A DNA stretch of 64,000 nt from Flaccisagitta enflata (Eukaryota; Chaetognatha; Sagittoidea; Aphragmophora). Position 1 is the first letter of the stretch, and every line of letters begins with the position of its first letter. The stretch covers positions 8,246,001 to 8,310,000 of the forward strand of contig OZ231126.1 of assembly GCA_965153355.1 (NCBI GenBank), written 5' to 3'. Positions 45,731 through 57,641 of this stretch are shown one piece after another. The notes beneath the pieces are model-generated. The model searched no databases and was not told the origin of the DNA. It saw only the letters and a list, made by a program, of their open reading frames with translations. The translations under genes and the position numbers were made by a program.

Positions 45731-48454
45731 TTGTCAGGAAAAGTGTTGTTGTGTAGAAGTGTTGGTGTGTTAGCGAGGAACTTGAAATTCAGGAGGAGAG
45801 GGAGGGTATGTTTTCTTTTCTGGCGCTGGAGTCCCATCCATTGCTCCAACCTCTCTTATTCTTTAGAGACTGGCGCGATGACAATGTTACCATCGAAAAG
45901 AAAATAATTTTTGTTTAAAATTATCATCTTTTTAATTTAAAAAAAGAAAATACCGTCTCCTCTTTGTTTCTTGTTTCTTTGCTTTGTCCTGGTTTGTTCT
46001 AGTTCTGCGACCTTGCCCGAGAGAAAAAGAGAGAAAGAGAAGAAAAAGGAGAGCCTTTGTAATTTGTGATGGAGATGAAGAAAAAAAGAGAAGAAGATTT
46101 TGAAAAAGATATAAGTAGGGAAAAAAAAGAGAGTCTCTCATAATGAAAAAGCTTCTTCAATATAAAAATCAAGATCGCGGGCTGCTTGCAATTGCAAAAA
46201 AAGAAAAGTTAAAAAAGTTCGATCACCAGACCCTGACTGACAAATTCCGGATAACCCAAAACCCAAAACCCCAAAACCAAACAAAAAAACAATCACAACT
46301 AGTTGTGGAGACAATTCACAAAAAAAAAAAGAGATATTGTTAAAAATATCGCTGCTTCCATCTCCTCCCTAATTGTTATCGTGCACGAATGTTTACTCAA
46401 TTTTTTTTATATAAAAACAAAAGTAGGTTATTTATCTCCATATGATGCCAGGGAATCGATTTTTACACACGCTACAACACTGATCTTTACTGATACTTGT
46501 CAAACTCCATGAAACAGCCACATTTGATTAATGTACAGCATCAATTATATGTGTAAATTTTTCTGCGTTATAACGCTTTATAATTTGTTAGTTCGGAAAT
46601 TTGTGTATAAAAAGAAAATTTCATCTTTTTATAGTTTCTCACTCGCTTATCCCAAAAAAAAAACGAACAAAACCCTGCCAATTATGCATATCAATTTTTA
46701 CCAAAACTTGATAAATCTTTTTTTCTCCTCTTGTCCTTCTCTCTTCCTCCTCTTCCTCGTCTTCCTCTTCTTCCTCTTCTTCCTCTTCCTCTTCTTCCTC
46801 TTCCTTCCCTTCAACCCATTCGTATTCTCGATCTATTTAATTGACTTTGTGATAATAATGTTACCTAAATAGATTTGTTCATGTGATTACATGTCCTTCA
46901 GCCGAATTTCTTTGGACGTTATATTTTCGTTGATGAAAGGGACTTTATTTTTTTTTTCATTTCGTAATTAGGTGATAATTTGTCACATTTGAAATTTGAG
47001 AATTATCATGACATGGAGCTGAGTTGTTATTCTCATGTGGTGTCATGTTATGTCCTTTCATCTCATGCCATGTCATGTTATGTCCTTTCGTGTCATTTCA
47101 TTTCATGTGATAGAACATCTCCGTTCTGTGAAAAAGGGTAATTTCTCTCCAATTAGTGCCCTGAGGTGCCAATACTCGAAATTGCTTTTCTTTAATGCCT
47201 TTTGATTCTCAAACTTGATTTTCATAATGATTAAAAATACATGACTACAATCTGGGCGCGTAATTATAAACCCACCACTGATGTGCCTTCCATGACCACT
47301 CTTGCATACTTAGTCAAAGCATTTATATGTATACATACCCAAGTGTATTTTGATTTCAACAATGGTGCTAAAAACAAAACAAAAAAACAAATCGTAACCT
47401 CAGTGCAATTTTCTTTTAGACATAGTAATTTTGCGCGGATGTTTGTTTCTTTCATTAATGTTTATATTTTTCTTTTTTTTCTTCTTGTGAATTGAAGTAA
47501 AGCAGTGAAGAGGAGAGGGGCGGACATGAGTGAAATGGCGAATTCCATCAAGCGATGCTGCCCTCTTTCCCTTACTAGGTCCAACTTCAATTCTACTTCC
47601 TTTTTTTCATCATTCTATATAAAACATCGCTGCTCATTTAGCTCATTTCATATAAATTCATCATTGATAACGACGGAGGCAACCATTTTACGTACATCAC
47701 CTTACCTGTCATGCTCTTTTTTTTCTTCTTTTTTTTAAACATCACCTTTTTTTTTTCTTTTTTCATTTCTTTCTCTCTGAAAACTCCTGCAATATTCTTT
47801 TTTTTTCTTCTATTCTTCATTGAAAAAAAAAAATCCAACCAGCCATTTTCGGAAACCCAGAAAAAAAATACTGCTTTAACGGACAACAAAACACGCACAC
47901 TCTCTCTCATTTTTTTTTTTTCAATTCCGTTTTTTTTTATCTGCATTCGAAAAAAACGTCTAAACATTGTTGACTTTTGAATTTCCTGCTCTCGACTTGA
48001 CTAGGAAGGAATCACGAAGGCGGGCGCCGATGTTTAGACACAAAAAACACAATTCAATTAGTGACACAATTTTTGCTGTGAAATTACTTGTTAACATACA
48101 TTGAATTCACATTCTTTCACATGAATTTGAATATGAATATGACCAAATTAAAACAAATTTACCGTGTTTTTTTTCTATTAATTCATCCGCCCTTAGTTCA
48201 TTAAATAAAAAAAAGTTATTTGTTTATTTCTTTGAAATTTTTCTCTATTATCTTTCTTTTTCTCTACTCATCTCATTATTTTATTTTTTTTTCTTAAATC
48301 ATGTTTCCTTCAAAAGGACCCATGGACAAATACAATTTCTTACGCAACATCCCGCGCAGCTTCATTCCAGAATCACAATTTGCATAACTAAAAAGTTGAA
48401 AAAGATTAAGTTAGTTATCTCAAACCTTTGTCCAGTGTAGACCAGTTGTCGCTT
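45731..48454. other. Downstream of the gene: no gene seen
   Basis: AT-rich. It contains a CTTCCTC-rich patch (46735-46810), repeated tgtcatgttatgtcctttc near 47040-47095, and several T/A runs (47710-47940). No open frame with protein-like composition on either strand. Confidence 0.6.
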
Positions 48455-48925
48455 TTTAGGTGCGCCAACGCACCCCTTATAGGGCCTTATAAGCGGTCGG
48501 CTCCGTCCATCCATCGGTCTGTCCGTCACGCAAACGTTTCATGATCCACACGGCGCACCTATATTGGTCTACTTGGCCTTGTATTTAGTCGCATGCACGT
48601 GTCTCAAGAGGTTGGAAAATTGTCGTTGCAGCCAAGAAATCGAACCCGGGTTTATACATCGAGGTTTTTTTTTGGTTGGTGACTGGTGAGTGGTTGGTAA
48701 GTGATTGGAGATGGATAACAGGGCATTTTTGAACTAGGGTTAACATACGGACATACGGACGGACGGACGGACGGACGGACAGACCCTACAATTGGCAACA
48801 GTCGAAGACGATTTGGCTGGGACAGTATCAAGAAAACATGCACAACTCTTGATTGACTAAAAAATCCCTAAAAAAGCGACGGGCCGACACAGCAACGTGT
48901 TAAGTCGCGTGTCCGCGTCTAAAAT
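48455..48925. mobile_element. Two hairpin-type dispersed repeats, head to head
   Basis: The + copy opens TTTTTAGGTGCGCCAACGCA (48455-48600). The minus copy ends (GGAC)n, then gtgttaagtcgcgtgtccgc and gtctaaaa (48745-48925). Confidence 0.65.
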
Positions 48926-49094
48926 GAAAGTGCGACAAAAATAAACGGTCGTTACGGAAGATGAAACATGATGATAATGAAGTTAGTGTCATTGGACATG
49001 AACTATTTGGCCGTTCGTATCTCAATCACCTCTTTCCACGTGTGTCCTTTGAGAGCATGTTGTGGGTCGGTAATTGATTCCAAATTAAGGTTTC

Positions 49095-49266
49095 AAACAA
49101 GTACCCCGGGGGTACAACGATGCGTCCACATGCGGCTTAGCTTGTTAATGACAACTTCTCTCTCTCTCTCTCTCTCTCGCTCAACAATGCATCAGCCCAA
49201 TGTCAGAACCTGATGAAATCGACGGACAAAGCCTCTTATAGAGATGCGTGGACGCATCTAAAAACC
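49095..49266 (-). mobile_element. Hairpin-type dispersed repeat, ATGCGT-stem subfamily
   Basis: aacaagtaccccgggggtac at the start; cctcttatagagatgcgtgg acgcatctaaaaa at the end; same as 16345-16600. It carries a short (CT)n at 49158-49178. Confidence 0.75.
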
Positions 49267-49378
49267 TAACGAAAGAGGAAGTTGCAAAACTTTTCATTAA
49301 AGATGGGTAAAACTTTTGGGATAAATTTAGGCGTGAAAATCCTTATTTGCATAATGCAGTGTTACAACACCTGTTTAT

Positions 49379-50400
49379 GATCGGGAAAAAAGTCGAAGTC
49401 AGTCTTCGACTTTTTGACATATTCGAGAGAAACAGGGTTTTTATTTTCTTATGCGAAAGTTGGGGCTCTCCACCGACCGATTGGGGCCTCCAATGAAATT
49501 GATAGGGTAAGTAAATTTGATAATTCTCTTTCATTTGGCGCCAAGCAGAATGCTCTACGACAAATATTTTTCGCGCTAGGATTTTTTAAAGATTTATTTA
49601 TAAAAAATTCGAATGAAATTTTTTTTGATTTTTTTCGATTTTGTGTAGGAGTATTTATGTTTGATTAAGCATGCAAATACAAGAAAACAAGTTTATGAGC
49701 ACAGCTGCTCATCTGTGAGGGCGTTTTTGAGCATTTCAGCTCATTTAGCTCACTTAGCTCAGTCTATTCTTTCTGATTTTAAATATGATAAATGAAACTT
49801 TATGATAAATAAAACTTTATGAAACTTTATGATCGGGAAAAAAGTCGAAGTCAGTCTTTGACTTTTTGACATATTCAAGAGAAACAGGGTTTTCATTTTC
49901 TTATTAGGAAGCTGGGGATCTCCACCGACCGATTGGGGCCTCCAATGAAATTTATAGGGTAAGTAAATTTGATAATTCTCTTTCATTTGGCGCCAAGCAG
50001 AATACTCTACGACAAATATTTTTCGCGCTATGATTTTTTAAAGATTTATTTACGAAAAATGCAAATTGAATTTTTTTTATTTTTTATGATTTTAAGCAGG
50101 ATCAATAAAAGAGAGTATTTATGTTTGTTTGGGCATGCAAATACAAGAAAACAAGTTTATGAGCATAGCTGCTCATCTGTAAGGGTGATTTTGAGCAGTC
50201 TAGCTCATTTTGCTCATTTAGCTCATTTTGCTCCGTCTTTTTTTCTGATTTCAAATGCAATAAATGAATGAATATTTTGATACATGTTTAAAAAAGCAGA
50301 TACAAAAAAACATGTCAGTGAGCTCAGTTGCTCATTTGTGAGGGTGTTTTGATATATTCCAGCTCACTTAGCTCATTTAGCTAAGTATTTTTTTCTGATC
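49379..50400. repeat. 452-bp tandem duplication plus a third partial unit
   Basis: tcgggaaaaaagtcgaagtc occurs at 49381 and 49833, followed in both by gacatattc, aaacagggttt, ggcgccaagcagaat and a tail with repeated agctcattt. The tail alone recurs at 50290-50400 and again at 51355-51450, where agcatagctg and agctcatctagctcattt are seen. Confidence 0.85.
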
Positions 50401-50584
50401 TTTAATGGGCACCCTGAATCGAGTGCGAATTACAATCGATTTTATGTTTGGAAGCGGAATTTTCGTTTATGAAAAATCCTATGTTACAGCATCTACTTAT
50501 CGAGATTTGAGAGAATCGAATTGTAAAACAGAAAAATAAATCTTTTTCCTTCGTAACTTTTTTTTTTCATTTTATGAGCGTTAC

Positions 50585-50757
50585 TTATGAAAAAACGATT
50601 CTATGAATGAACGAACTAATGAATGAATGAACTAATGAACGAATGAACTAATGAACGAATAAACGAATGAACTAATGAACGAATAAACGAATGAATGAAT
50701 GAATGAATGAATGAATGAATGAATGAATGAATGAATGAATGAATGAATGAATGAAAG
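50585..50757. repeat. (AATG)n microsatellite
   Basis: Degenerate gaacgaatgaactaat units grade into pure GAATGAAT at 50690-50750. Confidence 0.93.
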
Positions 50758-51007
50758 AATGGTCAAATGTATGAAAGATTAAAAAGGTTGACTGCTTTTC
50801 TGTTGACAGAACCTCAGATTTTGGGAGTTGGATGTTTGTGTGACTTACCAACCAACCAACCAACAAACGGACATGTCTCAGAGAGGAGCAAGGATTTATC
50901 TAAAAATACGCCGATTGAAATCGGTTGATAAGGATGAGAAAAACGCCTTCAAACATAGTCAAGGCCATTTAGGCCAATAGGTGTTCTGTGTTCTGTGTTT
51001 TCGTGAT

Positions 51008-51079
51008 GGACCAACAGACTGACCGATCAACCAATAGACAAACATAACCGGTTATTGAGGTGCGTAAGCGCACCTAAAA
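51008..51079 (-). mobile_element. Hairpin-type dispersed repeat, short copy
   Basis: A run of gaccaacagactgaccgatc, then ataaccggttattgaggtgc, gtaagcgcacctaaaaa. The hairpin GGTGCGTAAGCGCACC is a stem variant. 51080-51350 holds nothing else seen. Confidence 0.65.
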
Positions 51080-51473
51080 ATAGCACTTCTATGTTTGCAA
51101 ATAAGTGACAAAAGGACTGACGTAACATATTCAATCACCACCAAAGAAAGGACTGGCTGCGCTATAGAAAACAATGACGTAGCAGCTTAAAAATCAATCC
51201 AGCCCTAAAAACTCAATGAAGAAATGAGCGATATGCCCGTTCATGAGATCATAAACGAAAATTTTGGAGAAAAGGCAAGAATCGATCGTAGATCATTGTA
51301 ATTCCAAATATAAAAAGAATAAAATCAGGGTGTGGGATAAATACATAAATGCATTTACAAAAAAGCATGTCAATGAGCATAGCTGGTTGTGTGGTTGAGT
51401 GATTTTGAGCATTTTAGCTCATCTAGCTCATTTGGCTCAGACCTACATTTCTCTGATTAACAGTGCAACCAAT

Positions 51474-52076
51474 AACCATAGCAAAAAAAAAAACGGAACA
51501 ACTTGTTTTGATGATTTTTGTTAAAGTGAAGACTCAAACTCCAAAAAAATTCATGACCGTTTGAAAGCTCTTCAAAAGATCTTTCAAATGCAACGTTGCT
51601 GGTCATTCTAGCTTTATCCGTTTAAAAATGGCATTAGAATGAATGAAAACATTGCCCTTTTTTATTTGCGGTCAGATTGAATGAAAAGGTTTTGAAAATA
51701 AAGTAGATCACTTTGACAAGCTGTAACTTTTAAACGGTTTGAGATACAGATCTGGGATTGGTCTAGAATGAAAGAAAATTAAAAAAATCTTTAAAATCAT
51801 ATAAGAAAAAAAGTACAAATTATTAATTTTTCTATCTTTTCTAGTAAATATAAAGAGGAACGACTTCTATGACATCAACTTTCACATTCATGACCACCTC
51901 TTCTTTATTGTTATGTCATTTCTTAGCGAATAAAGATAGAACAACCAGCATGGTCTCATTTTGAAGATCTTTCGCAGAGCTTTCAAACGGTCATGGATTT
52001 TGCTATGTTTTTCATATTGGATGAATCTCAATCTTTAAGAAACATTTTGTTCCGTTTTTTTTTTTGTGCTATGGTT
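51474..52076. mobile_element. 603-bp palindromic foldback element
   Basis: The ends are inverted: AACCATAGC, A-run, CGGAACAA on the left and TTGTTCCG, T-run, GCTATGGTT on the right. Inner segments (catgaccgtttgaaagctct against gagctttcaaacggtcatg) also pair. No coding capacity. Confidence 0.8.
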
Positions 52077-52807
52077 CATGCAAGTGCTTTTGGTTTGATC
52101 TAACAAGTAGAAAGATTTGCAGTGACTGAAAACAAAAGCTTGGTGAAAAGTGACCAATGCTTACGACTTTTTTCCTCACGGCGACAGCCGCCATTACTGG
52201 TAGCAAATTCACTGAATACAGCCTTGTAAAATTACAATCAACGATCTGAATGCTTTCTACAAAGCAGAAATTAAGCACAATTACACAAAAAGGAAACATA
52301 GTAGTAAATATCAAAGTGAATGAGTATTGTTTCTCCCACATCTTATTTATTAAAGACGTCTATAAAATACCGACAAAACGCTTTTACTAATAGAAATTCG
52401 CTGCTTGTCATTACTAATCCGCCTTGTCTCAGAGGCAATCGAGCAGTACGCGAGAGGAGGCCACGGCGGCTCTCAATGACTGTGCTGCCAATCTAATAAC
52501 TATGTAGCTATTTTGTATTTCCAGCGAATTGGAGGGCCTTCTAGTTACACATTTTTGGGATAAAGCTTTTAGTTGATTATCTAGCAATTTTTGAGAAGGA
52601 ACTAGCTAATTATAACGAATTTAAAGGAATCAACGAGCTAATCTAGCTATTTTTAGTTAGTACTAGCTATTTTGGATAAGCATTATATATATCTTTATAC
52701 TTTCATAACCGGCAACCTCAAAAGTAAAAATGAGGCACTTAATCATGCAACTGTACTTTATTTGTACGACTTAATTGGGAACAACTAAATCGATGTTTTA
52801 GTGAGTA
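52077..52807. other. Intergenic, no feature recognised
   Basis: AT-rich, with some repeated tagctatttt / tagcta motifs at 52500-52690. One minus-strand open frame of 90 codons (52069-52341) has no recognisable domain and overlaps the foldback end. Confidence 0.5.
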
Positions 52808-53032
52808 GTTTTTAGTCGCGTGCTACGCGACTCTACAACCCGCTTTGTCGGTCCGTCCGTCGGTCGATCGGTCCGTCGGTCTGTCGGTCCATCCGTCCAT
52901 CACACTTTACTTTTTTGGGTGTTTTGCGTTTTTTGGCCTCACTGCTCCTGCCCAAATGATCTAGTGACCTCAATTACAGCCCCTGCCAACCCGCACGCGA
53001 CTGGGGTAGCCGTGTATCGGGCCTTGTTAGTG
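52808..53032 (+). mobile_element. Hairpin/(ACGG)n dispersed repeat, best full-length copy
   Basis: Order: TTTTTAG; hairpin GTCGCGTGCTACGCGAC; tctacaacccgctttgtc; (GGTC/CGTC)n; cacactttactttttt; ggcctcactgctcctgccc; aaatgatctagtgacctcaa; GCACGCGAC, inverted to the hairpin arm; tggggtagccgtgtatcggg; ccttgtt. In reverse orientation the end reads hairpin-CTAAAAA, so a CTAA lies at the hairpin end as in Helitron 3' termini. This layout is also that of the DINE-1, mini-me and pearl elements. No protein is encoded. Confidence 0.8.
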
Positions 53033-54753
53033 GCTAGTCTTGTTGTTTGCACGTACGCTCTGTCATTTCATGACGAATAGAATGTCATTCATATCGTATG
53101 TATTCACACAAGAAATTGTGTAGCATAGAATCAACGTCATGAAACAATTATGTTATGGCATAGTTACAAGAAAGAAAAATCAGTCATCAGAAATAGCGAA
53201 ACAAGAAAGAATAAATGAGATTCCGGTCAGGTCTGGTCCGGTCAGGTCCGGTCCGTTCAGGTGTGCTATTCTAACCATTTTTTTACTGTTTTTTTTTCCT
53301 GATTTCTTTTTTAAAACAAGGTTATGTAGCCTCAATTTTTTAGTCAGCTCTGGCATGTATTTCAACATGTTTAATACAATACTTTGTCCTGTAGCCACTC
53401 ACTTATTAAGCTTTTACAAGATTGTTGGTGGTAGCAGACTATTTGTTCTAGGACTAAGGACACATAAACTGTATATAGCAAACTATTTATTCTGAAGATA
53501 CAAAAACTAATGCATGTGAGAGTGTATGTCAGGTAGGTGTGTCAGGTGTGCATCAGGTAGTTCATTTGTTTCTAGACTGGTTAGATTAATGTTTTCTTTT
53601 TCTGCCCCTGCTTTAAAAGGCCCTTATCATCAATGTCCCTCCCCCACTCCTACGCCCCCAACACTTATGGCCTTTGTTTTCTGTTTTGTTTGTTTCTGCC
53701 TTGTTTTGCAATGGACACAAGAGAAAGCCTGAATTTTTCCTATGAATACATATTGTCTTATCTTTGGTTTAATCAACAATTTTTTAAATGTTTTCATGTT
53801 CTTACATATGTTATTGCATCTAGCTACTTGATGAGATATCCTAGCTAATTCTAGCAATTTTTAGGGCCTAAAAAGTGAATTTTTGTCAGCCAGAGTTAGC
53901 ACCAGAGCTCCGTGATGGAAAGTACCTAGAATGTCTTGCCGACATACCTGAGTTGGCGTTGTTGGCCAATGAAAGTTGAAACAACATTGCCCTTACAAAA
54001 GGAGGCCAGAATTTTCCAATTTACAAAGGATGAAAGCCTTGTAAGCTTTCAATGGTGTTTACTCCGGATTGCTTACAACTATCCTTTACAAATAACAAAA
54101 TAAGAGCTTACCTGACAAAACTATCAGCTTGACTGCATACCTCATTAGTGTAGGGTCAGACAGGCCTATACCATTTAGTATACACAAAATATCTTTTAAA
54201 AATAACAATCAAAGATTACTGATGTACTGGTGGAAGTGCTGACACTAGCAATATTGATAAGAAAACCATACCCTTAGAATGGATTAGAGGTCTCCTATCC
54301 TGAACACAGGACCTTCTTTCATAAGTTATGGTCGGACATTCTGGCTGATGTAAATAAACAACATCTGATAAGCAGGACGCTATATCCTCGCTTCACTCAA
54401 TCTAAATGTTACCCTTTGTATCAGAATGCCTGGCGGTCGCATTAAGCTTGACCTTGATTCCATCCTCTAAGGGTATAGTTTCTTAACAATGTTGCCCTCG
54501 GGTGATTTGTTGAATTCTAGTAACAGAGGTAACAATCATTTGCCCTTCACTAATTTTCGTAAGCAGTTTGCTTTTGAGTTAGATTGAGAGATAAAGTTTT
54601 TGAGATTCTGTTCTATGGAAAAGTAACACACGATTGACAATTAGGCGGTAAAGTAGTTATGCACAAAAAAGTTAATAGTCGCAAAAGCATTAGAGGGTCA
54701 GCGGTACCCGTGCCCTGCTTAAGTAGGTTGTGGTTGATGTTGAATGGGGAGCA

Positions 54754-55055
54754 GGGCAGCGGCCCCAAAGGGGTCGATGACCTATGCTTTCACACATATG
54801 GGGGATTTTCTCCTCCTTCTTCTCCTCCGCACCCCCCCTTCCCCCAGCCTCGAGGCCCATATCTCAGCCTCGAGGCCAAAATCCCAGCCTCGAGGCCCAA
54901 ATCCCAGTCTTGAGGCCCAAATCCTTAGAGACTGGAATTTGGGCCTTTGGGTGAGGATTTGGGCCTGGAGGTCGGGATTTGGGCGAAGAGGGAAAAAATT
55001 CCCCATATGTGTGAAAGCATAGGTCATCGACCCCTTTGGGGCCGCTGCCCAAAAA
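54754..55055. mobile_element. About 300-bp foldback carrying a 20-bp minisatellite
   Basis: The left arm gggcagcggccccaaagggg...cacacatatgggg (54754-54812) is the reverse complement of 54992-55050. Between them are five cagcctcgaggcccaaatc units and their inverted form. A third copy of the arm starts at 63603, and a fragment (ggggccgctgcccaaaaag) sits at 959-977. 53033-54750 has nothing else recognised. Confidence 0.8.
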
Positions 55056-55454
55056 GGAGACTTCTAGTTGGCCCAGTGAGATGAAATTTTATCGGAATTG
55101 TCCCAAAACCTTTGTGCTACTTCAGTAAAAATTTCATTGTGCTATGCCTTCAAGAAGTATGTTTGTTTTAAATAATTTTTGTGGACAAATGCATATCCGC
55201 CAAAATGATTAGCATGTGCTAGAAGTGGTGCGCGCATTAATTAGTCAGTGAGGGTTCACAAGACCCTCTCCCATTCATGTCAGTTTGGGTAATGGGTAAA
55301 GTGAGGAATACTGTTCCACTTCCTATAGCTTCTTGACGGCCTGACACGGACCTTGATACGTAAACAATCACTTGAAAGCAACTTTGAGGCGGCGACTTTA
55401 TCCCTATCTGCAACCAAAATGACTTCAATTGCGTGAGGAGTGAAACGCATGGCG

Positions 55455-55672
55455 ATTCTACTATCTTGCTAATAAATATATCACCATCTGAAAAGAAGCA
55501 TCAACTTTTAAAAGTTACAATTACCAGATTGATTTTATTTTAAACATTTGTTTGAACTCTTTGAAATGCGACCAGTCTGGTAATTGTATTATTCATTTAA
55601 AAACAATTCTCTTCCAAAGTTGACGCTTCTTTTCAGATGGTGATTTACTTACTAGCAAGATAGTAGGAGGTG
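55455..55672. repeat. Inverted repeat, arms of about 60 bp
   Basis: tactatcttgctaataaata...atcaccatctgaaaagaagc on the left pairs with gcttcttttcagatggtgat...tagcaagatagta on the right. Confidence 0.75.
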
Positions 55673-55761
55673 TAGCATGACCATTTCATCTAATCTCCCA
55701 CCGATTCTCAGAATTGCATTCGCACTCCGGAAGAATGACTTTATTTAAAGATCAATATCAC

Positions 55762-55794
55762 AAACTTCTAGTTGTGATTCACAACTAGAAGTTT
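55762..55794. repeat. 33-bp perfect palindrome
   Basis: Two 16-bp arms (AAACTTCTAGTTGTGA and its reverse complement) around a single T. Confidence 0.85.
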
Positions 55795-55835
55795 TCCGAG
55801 AAACGGACGTCACTGCTGTATTTTCTCCGTTTATA

Positions 55836-56443
55836 GTCGGGGTGCAAACGAGGACAAAATTTGATTTTCAGTCACAACAAATTATTATATAAAGTTATTT
55901 TAGAAGGTATAAAGTTTTGAAATAAAAGATTTATACTCCTAATTATTTTTTAAATATAAAAGAATGACAACAATATAAAAAATTCCTTTTGCATGTTCGT
56001 AAAGACCAAAGTTATTCAATAAAACATGAAAATTTCTCCCAAAAATAAGAGAAAAACTTCAGGAAGTTGTTGGGTAAAATCATAATTCTGCTTTTAAAAG
56101 CAAAATTTTGCATTTCTTAATACATGGCCCTCATCTTATGAGTGTTTAGAAAGACGCCATGTTTTTGAAAATGACAATTTTTGAATCTGTATGCAAAGTT
56201 ATAGTTTTACCCAAGACATGTCACATTGTAAAATAAGATTTTCCTTAAAAACTTTCTTTTTTTGGACGTTTATCTCAGCATTTCACAGTTACTTTGGACA
56301 CAAAAATGCTTTCTAATGCAAAAATAGCCTTAACAAAAACTAATCTTCATTTTTCATTGATGAAATATACAAATTTACAATGTCTATGATATTGCTAAAA
56401 AATGTGTTGACCGATCAAATTTTGTCTTCGATTGCACCCCGAC
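55836..56443. mobile_element. Palindromic MITE, copy 1 of 2, 608 bp
   Basis: Ends GTCGGGGTGCAAACGAGGAC and the inverted GTCTTCGATTGCACCCCGAC. Inner arms (ggtaaaatcata, caaaattttgcatttctt) pair with sequence near 56180-56215. The TIR core TGCAAACGA-GACAAAATTT is shared with 57642-58251. Confidence 0.82.
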
Positions 56444-56994
56444 TTATCGCCTCCCTCTCTATTTAGCGCCCCTCCCTTTTTTCACTCAAAAAAAAAAAAA
56501 AAAAAAAAAGGGTCTGATGAGATTTCATGAGAGAAAATTTTTAAAAGTGATATGAATCTTTTATCGTCAAGTGGTATTTTCAATATTTTCTTGTCAATAA
56601 TGCTGAGAACTTGATACTAGAATGTTACAAAAGATTGATTTCAAAAGAAAAGCAGTGTTTTTTGCAGCTATCTACCAAATGAAAATTTTATGGCTAAAGG
56701 GGGTGCTTAGAAAGGAAAATGACAACATTATTTTTTAATTTCAACAGCACCCAGGGCGCTAAATTCAGAAAATCGGTAAGACTTTGTCTTGACCCACTGG
56801 TTATCTCATGGATGAGCCTAAGGTAAAGCAAGCCTTCTTAGTGTTCTCGTTTTGCTTAATTGATCTTACTTGGAATCCGAACTTATCTCAGGGTAGAGAA
56901 ATTTTCCTTCTTCCCACCAAATCGTAAAGGTTTTTAACTGAGGCCTGGTCAATGTTCTCCTTAAATTGTACACTAAGAATGTACACCTGCGGAG

Positions 56995-57245
56995 GTTGTT
57001 CATGCAGACTTTCGGGGTGTGGGCTTGCGAGGATGTGGACCCACGGGGGATGGGCTTGAGAGCGTGTGGGGTTATGGGGTTGTGGGCTCACGGTGTTGTG
57101 GGCTTACGGTGGTGTGGGCTTGCTGGGATGTAGGATTACGGGAGTGTGGGCTAACGGGGGAGGGGTGGAGGTGGGCTTGCAAGGATGTGGGCTTGTGAGG
57201 GTGTGGACTTGCGAGGCCCGCGAGGGTGTGGGTTTGCGTGGATAA
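56995..57245. repeat. GT-rich minisatellite, units of about 20 bp
   Basis: Units such as gtgtgggcttgcgaggatgt. It is followed by caaggcctgtaaccgacaga and a (GACGGACT) run, likely a decayed hairpin-family copy (57245-57315). Confidence 0.75.
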
Positions 57246-57641
57246 CCAGATCTAAACAAGGCCTGTAACCGACAGAGTGACGGACTGACAGAGTGACGGA
57301 CCGACAGTACATTCCTCGCATCAAATTGAAAAGATCTATGCCCAACTTGAGTTTCCCACATGAAAAATAGTCGCTAATGCGTCTGATGGTCGGCGGAACT
57401 CATTGTTATGTTACTGTTACTGTTACTGTTAATCTCATTGGTGTAGGACGGCTCTGTCCGTCGGGCTGGGAAGTCCCTCGGGCTGAGAATCCAGTAAATA
57501 AGGCTGTGAAGAAGAGAAGAAAAAAAGAAAAAGAAGAAAAAATGAGAGAATGAAAGAAGAAAAATTGTCTTTGTTTTCTAAGAGCTACATTGAGCCAAAT
57601 ACGGCTTGGTAAAAGGCTTAGTACATGGAACAGCGCTAAAC

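Noticed and set aside
52069-52341. Minus-strand 90-codon frame with a hydrophobic segment
   Set aside because: No recognisable domain, overlaps the end of a foldback element, and AT-rich non-coding composition.
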